Shown in pieces: positions 27,684 through 36,757 of a stretch of 64,000 bases of DNA. A program made the translations under genes and the position numbers. Position 1 is the stretch's first letter. Each line of letters opens with the position of its first letter. The stretch comes from JAGPCK01 sp041675505 (GTDB lineage Bacteria > Bacteroidota > Bacteroidia > UKL13-3): positions 124,001 to 188,000 of the forward strand of contig JBAYTR010000001.1 of assembly GCA_041675505.1 (NCBI GenBank). The letters run 5' to 3'. The notes below the pieces were generated by a model, which was not told the origin of the DNA, made no database searches, and worked only from the letters and a program-made list of their open reading frames with translations.

Positions 27684-28526
27684 TTAATAATCGCCCAGTG
27701 TTTCTTCCAGCTGGCCAAGTGCCGAAGCCAGTTGCTCATCATTGGGTGCTACTCCGTGCCACTTGTGTGAGCCCATCATAAAATCAACGCCCTGCCCCAT
27801 TTCTGTTTTCATAATCACAAAAACGGGTTTGCCTTTTCCGGTGGCGGCTTTGGCTTCTTTCAGGGTAGCTACTAAGGCTTCCATGTTATTGCCATCGGTG
27901 TGCAACACTTCCCATCCGAATGATTTTATTTTGGCTGAGATATCATCAAAGCCCATAATCTCCACGGTAGAGCCGTCAATTTGTTGCTTGTTAAAATCAA
28001 TGGTAAGAATGAGGTTGTCTACTTTGTTGTGGGCTGCATACATCAGCGCTTCCCATATCTGGCCTTCCTGCATTTCTCCATCACCCATTAAGGCGTAAAC
28101 AAGTTTGGTATCTTTATTTAATTTTTTGGCTGATGCTGCACCTACGGCAACAGAAACTCCCTGACCTAAAGAACCCGAGGCAATGCGAATGCCTGGTAAA
28201 TGTTCTTTGGTGGCCGGGTGGCCTTGCAAGCGCGAGTTGAGTGCTCTGAAGGTGGCCAGTTCTTTTACATCAAAATAACCTGAGCGGGCCAACACACTGT
28301 AGAACACCGGAGAGATGTGCCCGTTGGAAAGAAAGAAGATGTCCTCGTTCGTTCCGTTCATGTTAAACTTAGGGTTATGCTCCATCACCTCAAAGTACAG
28401 GGCAGTAAGAAAATCAGCACATCCCAGCGAGCCACCCGGGTGACCGGATTTGCAACCGTGTACCATGCGCACTATATCCCTGCGTACCTGCGAGGCGATT
28501 CTTTTTAATTCATTGATTTCGGGCAT
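27684..28526 (-). CDS. Transketolase, N-terminal subunit (thiamine diphosphate domain)
   Basis: 280 aa. The substrate-site motif CKSGHPGGSLGCADFL is at about 25-40. The thiamine-diphosphate motif runs from GDG (148-150) through LMYAAHNKVDN to Asn179. It lacks the pyrimidine-binding half, which is encoded at 25355-26311. First gene of the three-gene unit. Confidence 0.94.
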   Translation of the reverse strand: MPEINELKRIASQVRRDIVRMVHGCKSGHPGGSLGCADFLTALYFEVMEHNPKFNMNGTNEDIFFLSNGHISPVFYSVLARSGYFDVKELATFRALNSRLQGHPATKEHLPGIRIASGSLGQGVSVAVGAASAKKLNKDTKLVYALMGDGEMQEGQIWEALMYAAHNKVDNLILTIDFNKQQIDGSTVEIMGFDDISAKIKSFGWEVLHTDGNNMEALVATLKEAKAATGKGKPVFVIMKTEMGQGVDFMMGSHKWHGVAPNDEQLASALGQLEETLGDY

Positions 28527-28654
28527 ATTCCGTATTTTCGTTTATTGGTTCAAAGTTGCTTGATTTAGTAATGCCAACCAAAATTCCGACTTTTGTAATA
28601 TCAACAAGTTTTACAGCACACTAAAGCGGTGATTTTTAGGATAAAAACCTAACC

Positions 28655-30199
28655 ATGAGAAAACAAATAGAGTTATACCTGAGTCCTGAAGTGGCTCAAA
28701 ACGCAGAAAAACTGCAAAACACCGTGGCCCGGGAGCTTAACGTGAGCGAAAAAAGCATTCGCCACCTCCAAAAACTGAAACAATCCATTGATGCCCGAAG
28801 AATCCCCATCAAAATGCGGGTGTTGGCTGAAGTATGGCTGGACGAAGAGTACGTGCCCGAGCCGGATGAGTTTAACTTACAACAGGTACAAGATAAACCC
28901 GAAGTACACATTATAGGAGCCGGACCTGCAGGATTGTTTGCAGCCATCAAATTGATTGAGCTGGGATATAAACCTGTAGTGTTTGAACGCGGCAAACAGG
29001 TGCGGGAACGCAGAAGGGATTTAGCCAAAATTACCCGCGAACATACCGTGAACCCCGATTCGAATTATTGTTTTGGTGAAGGTGGCGCAGGAACGTATTC
29101 TGATGGAAAATTATATACACGCTCAGGCAAACGTGGTGATGTAAACCGCATTTTAAAATTGCTGGTAAAACACGGTGCTGATGCCAACATCTTATTTGAG
29201 GCACACCCGCACATTGGCACCAACAAATTGCCGCACATCATTGAAGCCATTCGCGAAACCATTTTGCACTGCGGTGGCGAAATACATTTTAACACGCGCT
29301 TAACGGATGTAACGGTTACTGACCAACGCATCACACAACTGCATTTTAACGGGGGCATAACAGTAAAATGCCGCGCAGTCATTTTAGCTACGGGACACTC
29401 GGCCCGCGATATTTTTGAACTGCTGCACCGCAACCACATTTTAATTGAAGCCAAACCTTTTGCCTTAGGTGTGCGCATTGAACACCCGCAACAGTTAATT
29501 GATTCCATACAGTACCACTGCCCTACCCGCGGAGAGTATTTACCTGCGGCATCCTACAGCCTGGTAGAACAAGTAGGCGGGCGCGGTGTGTTTTCATTTT
29601 GCATGTGCCCGGGCGGCATTATTGCACCGGCTGCTACCAACCCCGGAGAAATTGTGGTAAACGGCTGGTCGCCTTCCAAACGCAACAACCCGTTTGCTAA
29701 CTCAGGCACGGTGGTAGCGGTGGGCGAAAAAGATTTTTTACCCTTTGCCAAATACGGACCCTTAGCGGCCATGCATTTTCAAGCCGCTATTGAACAAACT
29801 GCACACCGCGCAGGTGGCGGAGGTTTAACAGCACCCGCACAAAGGTTAACGGATTACGTAAACAAAAAACTGAGCACCACCTTGCCTGATAACTCGTATT
29901 TACCGGGAGTAAAATCTGCACAATTGGATGAGGTGTTGCCTGCGGAAATTGCACGAAGTTTACGGGGAGCCATTCAATTGTTTGGTAAAAAAATGAAAGG
30001 CTATTACACCGAAGAAGCGCTAATGGTAGGAGTAGAATCACGCACCTCCTCACCGGTACGCATACCGCGCGACAAAGAAAAACTACACCACGTACACATA
30101 ACAAATTTATTTCCCTGTGCTGAAGGTGCCGGCTATGCGGGAGGTATTGTAAGTGCTGCTATGGATGGGGAGAAATGTGCCTTGGCGGTGAGGGTGTGA
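28655..30199 (+). CDS. FAD-dependent oxidoreductase (COG2509-type)
   Basis: 514 aa cytoplasmic flavoprotein. An N-terminal domain of about 80 residues precedes the Rossmann fold VHIIGAGPAGLFAAI (GAGPAG at 88-93). Further conserved blocks are CFGEGGAGTYSDGKLYTR, ILATGHSARDIFELL and the C-terminal EGAGYAGGIVSAAMDGEKCA. This layout matches uncharacterised FAD-dependent dehydrogenases of the COG2509 type. Substrate unknown. It is the last core gene before the AT-rich island. Confidence 0.85.
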   Translation: MRKQIELYLSPEVAQNAEKLQNTVARELNVSEKSIRHLQKLKQSIDARRIPIKMRVLAEVWLDEEYVPEPDEFNLQQVQDKPEVHIIGAGPAGLFAAIKLIELGYKPVVFERGKQVRERRRDLAKITREHTVNPDSNYCFGEGGAGTYSDGKLYTRSGKRGDVNRILKLLVKHGADANILFEAHPHIGTNKLPHIIEAIRETILHCGGEIHFNTRLTDVTVTDQRITQLHFNGGITVKCRAVILATGHSARDIFELLHRNHILIEAKPFALGVRIEHPQQLIDSIQYHCPTRGEYLPAASYSLVEQVGGRGVFSFCMCPGGIIAPAATNPGEIVVNGWSPSKRNNPFANSGTVVAVGEKDFLPFAKYGPLAAMHFQAAIEQTAHRAGGGGLTAPAQRLTDYVNKKLSTTLPDNSYLPGVKSAQLDEVLPAEIARSLRGAIQLFGKKMKGYYTEEALMVGVESRTSSPVRIPRDKEKLHHVHITNLFPCAEGAGYAGGIVSAAMDGEKCALAVRV

Positions 30200-30244
30200 A
30201 TTGAATTTAAAACAAAAGGTCATTATGATTATGCTAAAGGCACA

Positions 30245-30260
30245 CGCGTTATCAAACGCG
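30245..30260. other. Hairpin CGCGTT-atca-AACGCG between convergent genes
   Basis: A perfect 6-bp stem with a 4-base loop lies between the convergent oxidoreductase and SMC-like genes. There is no T-run, so it is not a classic terminator. It may mark the left edge of the island or be a weak stop for either transcript. Confidence 0.4.
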
Positions 30261-30322
30261 CGAGAGTGTAAGTAATTTACATAAACAGGGTGTGGCTTTA
30301 AACTACCAAATGCATTGACTAA

Positions 30323-33300
30323 TTAATGGTCATTTTTTACTTTTCCAAAAGTCTCTAGTTCCATAAATTTTGAATTGAATAAACTTGATGGCATTTTTTT
30401 CTTCAAAAGATTATGGAAGTTTTCGTCATGAGTAGAAAGTATGATTTGCTTTTTATGGTTTACAACGATACTTCTTAACAAATCAATTGTCGAAAGAATG
30501 TTTATGCTGTCCATTGATTGAATTGGGTCATCTATGAATATACATTCAAGTGGATTTCCTTTGTCGTCTTTTGCGTTTAGTGCTTTTGCCAAAAAGATGC
30601 TTAAACTCAATATATTTAGCTGTGCTGTGCTAAAATACAGATTAGGAATTATTAATTCGTCTTGCTTTTCTTGATACACACAAACATTAAGTTTTGGTTT
30701 TGTGTCTGAGAAATCACATTTGAAGGTTACAGTTTTGTAATCAGGATGTGGGTCTATTTTCCTGTATAAATTATTTATCAATCCTTCATAAAAGAAAGAA
30801 TCGATTTGTTGTGCTAAATAATCAGCTACACTTTTTAATTCAGCATCTAATTCTTTAGCTATTATATTATCTAAAAAATCAATTCTCGCTTTGGTGTCTT
30901 TCTCTTTAATTTTTGCCTTCTCGTATTTCAAATAAGGTGTGACATTTTCTTTAAATTTTACTAAAAGATTATAGTCTTTTATTCTAAACTCAAGCATATT
31001 GATTTGTTCATTACTCTTCTTTTTTCTATCCTCTAAATATTTCGTGAATAGTTCTAGGTCGTATTCTTTTAATTCAATACCGAGGTTCGATTTAACTTCT
31101 TGCTCAAAAGAAGTATTTATCTTAATGTATAATTCCTTTGTTTTTTTTATTAGTTCATTCTGCTTTTGAACATCTTCACTTTTAAAAGAGTTTAGGGCAG
31201 TATTAAGATCTTTAATTTCTTCTTTCAAATTTATCTCTCTGTCAAGATTAGATATAATGTTACTTGAGATCTTTGTTAATTCAGTGATCAATACGTTTTC
31301 GTTAATTTCTGTTTCAGGATAATTTACTTTAAAGAACTCAATAACCCTTTGATATACCGATTCTTTATAAAGCCTGTCAAGTTCAACTAATATCTTGGAA
31401 GACTTTTCTTTTGCTTTATCCGATTTCAATGATTCTGATAGAACTGAAATTTTAAGTTCATCAAGCTTTTTGAAGAATGACTCTAATTCTGATTTTAATT
31501 TGATTAAAGAGCTTTGTTTTTCTTTTTCAAATACTTCAATCGCTTTTCCATTTATTTTTAAAACAATTTCATTAAGAATATTAGTGTTCAATTCAATCTC
31601 TTTCGTGAGTACCAATTTTAAATCGGTATATTTTTTCAAATCATCTAAAATCACGGCATATTTCTTTTCTAACTCTCCTAATTTCTTGGTGATTTCAGCT
31701 CTTAATATTTCTCTTTTAAATTTTAAGGATTCATTTAGTTGAGTAATACTTTTGTTTCTAACGTCTCTTTCATTTAGTAAACCTGAAAGGACATTTGATA
31801 AAAGTCTATTGTTAGATATTTTTGAAGCCAAAACACTAAAAGATTCATATTGCTGTTCGCATAATGGACACGCACTTGCTTGATTTTTATTGACGATTTC
31901 TGAACCTTTTGAAATAAACTGTTCGACTTCTTTTTGAAAGTTTTCACTTGCCTCAATCTTAGAATTAGTTTCATTAAGATCTTTCTTTTCAGTTGTTAAT
32001 GATTTTTCAATTTGCGTAAGTTCGTCTATGATTTTTTTATTTTCAGAATACGCTTCATGGGAAACAGAAGGATAAGCACCCGTGTTGATTTCTTTAATCG
32101 ATGTTTTGAGGTTATTTATTGGTATTTCAAATAAACTTATTTCCTTTTCTAAGCTTATAAACTTCGCTTCTACCTCCACAAGTTTTGCATTTGATTCTTT
32201 AAGCTTTACATTAGTATTGTGAAAATTTTCTTTAAGTTTCGGTGTTTCCGAAATTATTCTTTCTAAATCAGAAATTTGTTTCTGTATTGAGCTTTGTTTA
32301 CTGGTATTTTCACTTTCATTTTGTTTTAGAGCATTCAGACTTATTGTTACTGCTGATATTTCTTTATTCAGCTCTTCGTTTTCTAACTTTTTTGCCGAAA
32401 TTTCTTTGATTATTTTTTCATATTCTTTGAAGTCATTTTTTAAAGATTCAAGGCTTTGTTTTTTTGTACTTAGTTCTTCATTTAGCTTTTCAATCGAATC
32501 AATCTCATTTACAGACTTTTGTTTCTTATCAAATTTTTCAAGAATAGAGTTGTTTTCATTGTGTTGTTGTTCAAGTTTCTCTATTTGACCTTTTAATTCA
32601 AAATATTTACCTGCGAAGAAAATATCTAAATACTTAATGTGCTCCGTAGCTTTTTTAATTTCAAAATCTAAATCACTCGTCCTTTCAGATATAGTATTTG
32701 AGAGATTAAGAGCATCCGTATCAGAATAAGATTCATCAATTTCTTTTAATTTTTCTCCCTGCTTTTTTAATGAAATTATCTTTTCATTAACTTTCTTAAG
32801 AATATTCTTATCGCCTTCAAATTTCAATTCTAATTGAATCCCGCTTAACTCCTTTTTAAGGGTCTCAATCTTCTTGTTATTGAATGCTATTAGGTTAGTT
32901 AGTTTTTTATAATATTCATCTATTTTTTTATCGCCAAAGTACTCGATGAATGTCTCATATCTTCCTTCTGGTTTATCTTCTTTTAAAAAAGCATCAATCC
33001 ATTCTTGCGATAGAATAACCGTTTTGAATTCTTTGTTAATAGTTTCATTGGGATCAAATTTATAATCATATCCTGCCTTTGTATTTGGTTTTTTGATTTT
33101 GGTTTCAATTGGACTTTCTTCACCAACTTTATATAGTTTGATGTATGATGGAAGGTCCTCAGCAGAGTAATTATTTCGCAGAAAATATTGTCTGTTATTC
33201 GATCTGATATTTCGCTCTGATTTAACTGCATTAAAAGTATCCTTTCCATTGCCTTTTCTTAGAAAACGGTCAATATTATTGGTAATACCGTATTCAACAG

Positions 33301-33454
33301 CATCATAAAATGAGGTTTTTCCAAATCCATTAGGTGCATACAAAGAAATAAAGTCAGCACTTTTACCATCTTCTTTACGGATAAAATCGAATGTTCCATC
33401 TTCGGCTTTGTCATACGCACGAAATGCCTGTATTTCAACTTTTTTAAATTTCAT
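30323..33454 (-). CDS. Rad50/SMC-like ABC ATPase of an ABC-three-component (Lamassu-like) defence system
   Basis: 1043 aa. The N-terminal ATPase half has Walker A APNGFGKTS at 40-48 and a Q-loop at Gln150. Two long coiled-coil arms flank a zinc hook CPLC (Cys529, Cys532). The C-terminal half has a signature-like STAQLNILSLS near 937, Walker B CIFIDDP (Asp975/976), the D-loop QSMD and His1009 in LSTHDENF. All ATPase motifs look intact. By family these bind DNA ends or replication structures and signal to an effector. Its start overlaps the middle-component gene by 11 bases. Strongly AT-rich compared with flanking core genes. Confidence 0.9.
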   Translation of the reverse strand: MKFKKVEIQAFRAYDKAEDGTFDFIRKEDGKSADFISLYAPNGFGKTSFYDAVEYGITNNIDRFLRKGNGKDTFNAVKSERNIRSNNRQYFLRNNYSAEDLPSYIKLYKVGEESPIETKIKKPNTKAGYDYKFDPNETINKEFKTVILSQEWIDAFLKEDKPEGRYETFIEYFGDKKIDEYYKKLTNLIAFNNKKIETLKKELSGIQLELKFEGDKNILKKVNEKIISLKKQGEKLKEIDESYSDTDALNLSNTISERTSDLDFEIKKATEHIKYLDIFFAGKYFELKGQIEKLEQQHNENNSILEKFDKKQKSVNEIDSIEKLNEELSTKKQSLESLKNDFKEYEKIIKEISAKKLENEELNKEISAVTISLNALKQNESENTSKQSSIQKQISDLERIISETPKLKENFHNTNVKLKESNAKLVEVEAKFISLEKEISLFEIPINNLKTSIKEINTGAYPSVSHEAYSENKKIIDELTQIEKSLTTEKKDLNETNSKIEASENFQKEVEQFISKGSEIVNKNQASACPLCEQQYESFSVLASKISNNRLLSNVLSGLLNERDVRNKSITQLNESLKFKREILRAEITKKLGELEKKYAVILDDLKKYTDLKLVLTKEIELNTNILNEIVLKINGKAIEVFEKEKQSSLIKLKSELESFFKKLDELKISVLSESLKSDKAKEKSSKILVELDRLYKESVYQRVIEFFKVNYPETEINENVLITELTKISSNIISNLDREINLKEEIKDLNTALNSFKSEDVQKQNELIKKTKELYIKINTSFEQEVKSNLGIELKEYDLELFTKYLEDRKKKSNEQINMLEFRIKDYNLLVKFKENVTPYLKYEKAKIKEKDTKARIDFLDNIIAKELDAELKSVADYLAQQIDSFFYEGLINNLYRKIDPHPDYKTVTFKCDFSDTKPKLNVCVYQEKQDELIIPNLYFSTAQLNILSLSIFLAKALNAKDDKGNPLECIFIDDPIQSMDSINILSTIDLLRSIVVNHKKQIILSTHDENFHNLLKKKMPSSLFNSKFMELETFGKVKNDH

Positions 33455-33989
33455 TTTTGTAGATTTTTTCTATTGAATCTAATGCATCTTGTAAATCATC
33501 ATCGCTTTTTTTGTTTAAACTAAGCTTGTCTAATATCTTGGAGAGCGAAGTGTTTTTTTTAAACTTTAATGATTGCTTATTCTCAACACCAATTTGCATA
33601 TTGTCATTTGTAATATGTTCTGATATCAAGAGATTAATTTCCTTTTCTGTAATAAATTTGACGTTTTCAATTACAATTTTTCTGCTGCTAAACTTATTGT
33701 TCTCGATTTCGTATTTCAGTTGTTTTTCAATACTCTCATTTGATAAATAGAAAATGTAAAAATTCCATCTTGAATATTCCTCCTTTAAATTAATTACAAA
33801 ATCTGTGGAAATTTGACCATTAAAATCTTTCCAGTTTTTATTCAAATCATTGAGTGTTTCAAAACTTACAAATACTATCGGAATAACTCCACCAAATAAC
33901 AACTCCCCAAACACTAGTTCTTTGATTGGGAAGTCTTTCTTCAGTTTATTAGAAAGCTCTTCAAATTTTAGTTCTTTATAGGATTCCAT
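33444..33989 (-). CDS. Small middle component of the ABC-three-component/Lamassu-like system
   Basis: 181 aa, soluble and rich in charged residues. It contains KELVFGELLFGGVIPIVFVSFETL and SRWNFYIFYLSNESIEKQL, a pattern resembling middle components (Lamassu LmuC-like accessory proteins) that sit between effector and ATPase genes. Overlaps by 14 bases with the protease gene upstream and by 11 with the ATPase gene downstream, so strict co-translation is likely. The assignment relies on position and length more than on any motif. Confidence 0.75.
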   Translation of the reverse strand: MESYKELKFEELSNKLKKDFPIKELVFGELLFGGVIPIVFVSFETLNDLNKNWKDFNGQISTDFVINLKEEYSRWNFYIFYLSNESIEKQLKYEIENNKFSSRKIVIENVKFITEKEINLLISEHITNDNMQIGVENKQSLKFKKNTSLSKILDKLSLNKKSDDDLQDALDSIEKIYKNEI

Positions 33990-35265
33990 CGGTATTTACT
34001 TTTATTGTTTCTCTTGAATTCAAGACAGTCATTTCTTGATATTTAAGAATATTTTTTATTATCGAATCTTGAAACTTAAATATATTGACCAACTTTAATT
34101 CTTCGAAAGGATTACTTACAGTATTACTGATGTTTTTAGGGTCTATTGGGCTAGTAATATCTGGTATCAATAATTTTAATTCCTCTTTTGAATATTCAAC
34201 ACGTGAAGGATTATTCTCGTTAGTTGCACAAACAACGATAGAGCCTCCAATCTCAATATCTGATAAGTCAGAGCTGTAGATTTCATTTATCTTCTTCGTC
34301 CAACTATTGGTGTCGATAATAAATAACTTTCTTTTTTTGTGAAGTTCTTTTAAATCTTCAAGTTTCAATTTCCTTTCAGAATGTAGTTGATTGTAAGTCA
34401 ATAATTCCAGAAAAGATGACCATAATCTCTTATGCATACTAATAGTTTTTTCAGTACCATTCGCTAGAAATTCATCCTTAAATATTTCCAAAATAGAGTT
34501 TGGGGCAAAGTCGCTACAAAGGTCTTTTGATATTTTTTTTAACTCGTTTTGGATTAGATCTTTTTTGTATTCAAGATTAGGTAAGGGAAAAATATCATTA
34601 AGTAATCTTTCAAAAGAACCGATGTATGGTGGAAATAACTTGCATAGTTCGTCTTCATTTTCTGCTATAATCTCATCAAAAAATGATACCGGCATAAATA
34701 CTAATCGACCTAGAGTTTCTTTTCCATCTTCTGCTGCCATTCTAGATTGAATACCAGCAAGCAAAATGCAGGAATCTTCTACTTTCAGAATACCACCTCC
34801 TGACTGACCAATTACTTCATTGTAAATAATAGGCTGTTTACTTTTTGACTCCCTATAATTGTGTTCCTTAGGTTGTAGTATCGTAATTTCATCAAGTCTA
34901 AAGCTTTCATTTTGATTTCTCCTAGAATCAGGATGCCCACATAAATAATACCCATCTTTATTTTCAGATAATAAATCATCTCGAAGTAATGCTTCTATTG
35001 TGTCTATTTTTTTGACTTTTATAATTGCCGCATCTTTGTTATTATCAGAATGCCTAAAAGGCTCTCCAATAATTTCGAATGTTTCGTTTATTACATTTCC
35101 ATTTTCATCAAAGTTTTGTCGAATTATTGATGGTGCATTATTGCCTGATATAACATGTTTCGCTGTTAGAATATAACTATATTCATCATTTATCGGTTGA
35201 AACAAGCAACCGCTTCCACCTTCCACCTTTACAGTAAATTTTGGTAATAAATTTATTCTAGACAT
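33976..35265 (-). CDS. Trypsin-like serine protease fused to ABC-three-component C-terminal domain
   Basis: 429 aa, no signal peptide, so cytoplasmic. Residues 1-200 form a chymotrypsin-fold protease with a full triad: His37 in LTAKHVIS, Asp78 in NNKDAAIIKV and Ser155 in VIGQSGGGIL. Residues 205-429 (FPPYIGSFERLLNDIF, LWSSFLELLTYNQL) match the C-terminal domain that tethers effectors to this system. Family knowledge predicts an effector activated when the ATPase senses foreign or aberrant DNA. It starts 3 bases after the hydrolase gene. Target protein unknown. Confidence 0.85.
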   Translation of the reverse strand: MSRINLLPKFTVKVEGGSGCLFQPINDEYSYILTAKHVISGNNAPSIIRQNFDENGNVINETFEIIGEPFRHSDNNKDAAIIKVKKIDTIEALLRDDLLSENKDGYYLCGHPDSRRNQNESFRLDEITILQPKEHNYRESKSKQPIIYNEVIGQSGGGILKVEDSCILLAGIQSRMAAEDGKETLGRLVFMPVSFFDEIIAENEDELCKLFPPYIGSFERLLNDIFPLPNLEYKKDLIQNELKKISKDLCSDFAPNSILEIFKDEFLANGTEKTISMHKRLWSSFLELLTYNQLHSERKLKLEDLKELHKKRKLFIIDTNSWTKKINEIYSSDLSDIEIGGSIVVCATNENNPSRVEYSKEELKLLIPDITSPIDPKNISNTVSNPFEELKLVNIFKFQDSIIKNILKYQEMTVLNSRETIKVNTDGIL

Positions 35266-35268
35266 TAT

Positions 35269-36333
35269 TTAAAAAGTAAATTCGTTACCCACCTTACTCA
35301 TAGGTTTGAAATTTGGAAAATCAGAACGGTCTTTAGTCTTAAAGATTTGTTCGATTTGATCAGGATAATTAAAATATACTTCACAGCTATCATTTACAGA
35401 TGCAAGTCTTGCAAGAAACTGTTTGTTTGGGTGAGCATGTTTGTCTCCATTAGTGCTTATTACATATTTATTAGTTTTGATTAATTCTATCATCTCTACA
35501 CTATTATTTGCTTTACTGCCATGATGAGAAATTTTTACTAATTCGGCATTTAGTGGCTTTTCCTTAGAGTATCCAAGTGCTTTCAATGAATTTATTACCA
35601 CAGTAGGATGTGCATCTGCTAAAAAAACAAAGTTTTTTTTCTCCCATGTCATTATGAAAGCAATAGAACTCCCATTATGAACTGCGGGGTCTTCCTTGAA
35701 TTTATCTTTCTCAATATGTTCTGTAAGTGTAAGTCCATAATCGTTTTTATCGGCTGATGTATCTAATGATTCTGGTTTTTCTTTTTCCCATTTGCCAAGC
35801 AATAGTTTTAGCTTATCAGGACTTGGTGACAAAATTTTAAACTTAATGCCCAAATATTCAAAATACTCTAATGCAACAACTATACTTCTGTCCCAAATTC
35901 CGTTTTCTTCAATGTAATCTTCAAACTTTACACCTTGTCCAATACTCGTAAGAGTGCTTTCATCAGGAATCTCTAATAGATTTTCTTCTATTTCTTGTTC
36001 GTCAAAGTATTCAGAAATAAGTCTTCCTGAGTTAAACCAAACTTGTCCGATTATTTTATGTGCTTCTTTATCTTTTTCAAACCATTTCAATACACCTCCA
36101 ATATGGTCATCGTCAACATGGGTCAGTACAAGTAGGTCAATTTTTTGGCCATTCTCTCTGATTTTGTCAACGGTTTCTTTTAGTTCTCCGTATTCAAGTT
36201 TACCGTTCTTGCCTTTCTGTACGTATGTTGCAGGCATTCCTCCGTCAATTAAAATGTTTCTCGTTTCTCCGCTCTCTTTAAACGAAATCAGGATTGCGTC
36301 TCCGTTGAATGCTTTTAAAAACTTAATTTTCAT
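35269..36333 (-). CDS. ComEC/Rec2-like metallo-beta-lactamase-fold hydrolase
   Basis: 354 aa, soluble. It begins MKIKFLKAFNGDAILISFK, typical of ComEC-type MBL domains. The metal motif is THVDDDHIGG (His72, Asp74, Asp76, His77), the variant HxDxDH of this subgroup. Later ligands appear in VFLADAHP and VKISHHGSKANNS, with TNGDKHAHPNK near the end. No membrane domains are present, so it is a free-standing enzyme, probably a nuclease or phosphodiesterase. First gene of the four-gene system and a likely second effector or processing enzyme beside the protease. Confidence 0.87.
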   Translation of the reverse strand: MKIKFLKAFNGDAILISFKESGETRNILIDGGMPATYVQKGKNGKLEYGELKETVDKIRENGQKIDLLVLTHVDDDHIGGVLKWFEKDKEAHKIIGQVWFNSGRLISEYFDEQEIEENLLEIPDESTLTSIGQGVKFEDYIEENGIWDRSIVVALEYFEYLGIKFKILSPSPDKLKLLLGKWEKEKPESLDTSADKNDYGLTLTEHIEKDKFKEDPAVHNGSSIAFIMTWEKKNFVFLADAHPTVVINSLKALGYSKEKPLNAELVKISHHGSKANNSVEMIELIKTNKYVISTNGDKHAHPNKQFLARLASVNDSCEVYFNYPDQIEQIFKTKDRSDFPNFKPMSKVGNEFTF

Positions 36334-36466
36334 TGGTTTCGTTTTTGCTTTAGGGGGGAATTAAATGTGCGAAAAAATGCTAGTATTTTTGTCTTTTAGG
36401 GTGAGTTTGTACGTTTGTTTGCGACATAACCCAATTACAAAGCTTTCCGCTTTTCCTTAAATAATG

Positions 36467-36600
36467 TTGAATGGGTTGGTTTTTCAGGCCAATTGAAATA
36501 CTGGGGAGCAGGTTTGGTTGCATAGGTTAATGGTTTTCAAGGGCAAATTAGAAGATTATTTGTTAAGGTGCAAGTTTTTGTTGTGGTTCAATTGGGAGAT
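36467..36600. repeat. Direct repeat, copy 1 (about 130 bp)
   Basis: This segment and 38184-38314 share long identical runs, including CAGGCCAATTGAAATAC, GTTGCATAGGTTA, TGGTTTTCAAGGGCAAATTA and ATTATTTGTTAAGGTGCAAG, in the same orientation, with a few substitutions and about 3 bases of length difference. The pair brackets two small genes. It could be a duplicated insertion remnant or a recombination substrate. The 36334-36757 gap holds this repeat and the palindromic elements that follow it, and no gene. Confidence 0.85.
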
Positions 36601-36693
36601 TAGCTTCGCTGAGCTAAAGGTTGCCGTCCCGATAGCTATCGGGATCGCAATAACGTTTCCTTTTGGGACTAGCTCCGCTGAGCTAAAGGTTGC
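36601..36693. repeat. Two short direct repeats around an 18-base perfect palindrome
   Basis: TAGCTTCGCTGAGCTAAAGG (36601) recurs as TAGCTCCGCTGAGCTAAAGG (36670), each followed by TTGC. Between them TCCCGATAGCTATCGGGA (36627-36644) is a perfect palindrome, a motif I recognise as scattered between genes in Bacteroidota. It immediately follows direct-repeat copy 1. Confidence 0.75.
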
Positions 36694-36757
36694 TGCGCTT
36701 CGCAACTATACCCTGTCTATTGAAAGTGTCAGTTAGCAGAAGTAATTCACGATATTA

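Noticed and set aside
30245..30260. Rho-independent terminator for the oxidoreductase
   Set aside because: Hairpin has no following T-run, so listed as an unassigned hairpin only.
31395..31742. Plus-strand protein-like frame opposite the SMC gene
   Set aside because: Low-complexity Ser/Phe-rich product lying antisense to the coiled-coil region, no start signals, so a shadow.
33016..33249. Alternative frames in the SMC gene
   Set aside because: The main frame has continuous motifs and codon use; others are fragments.
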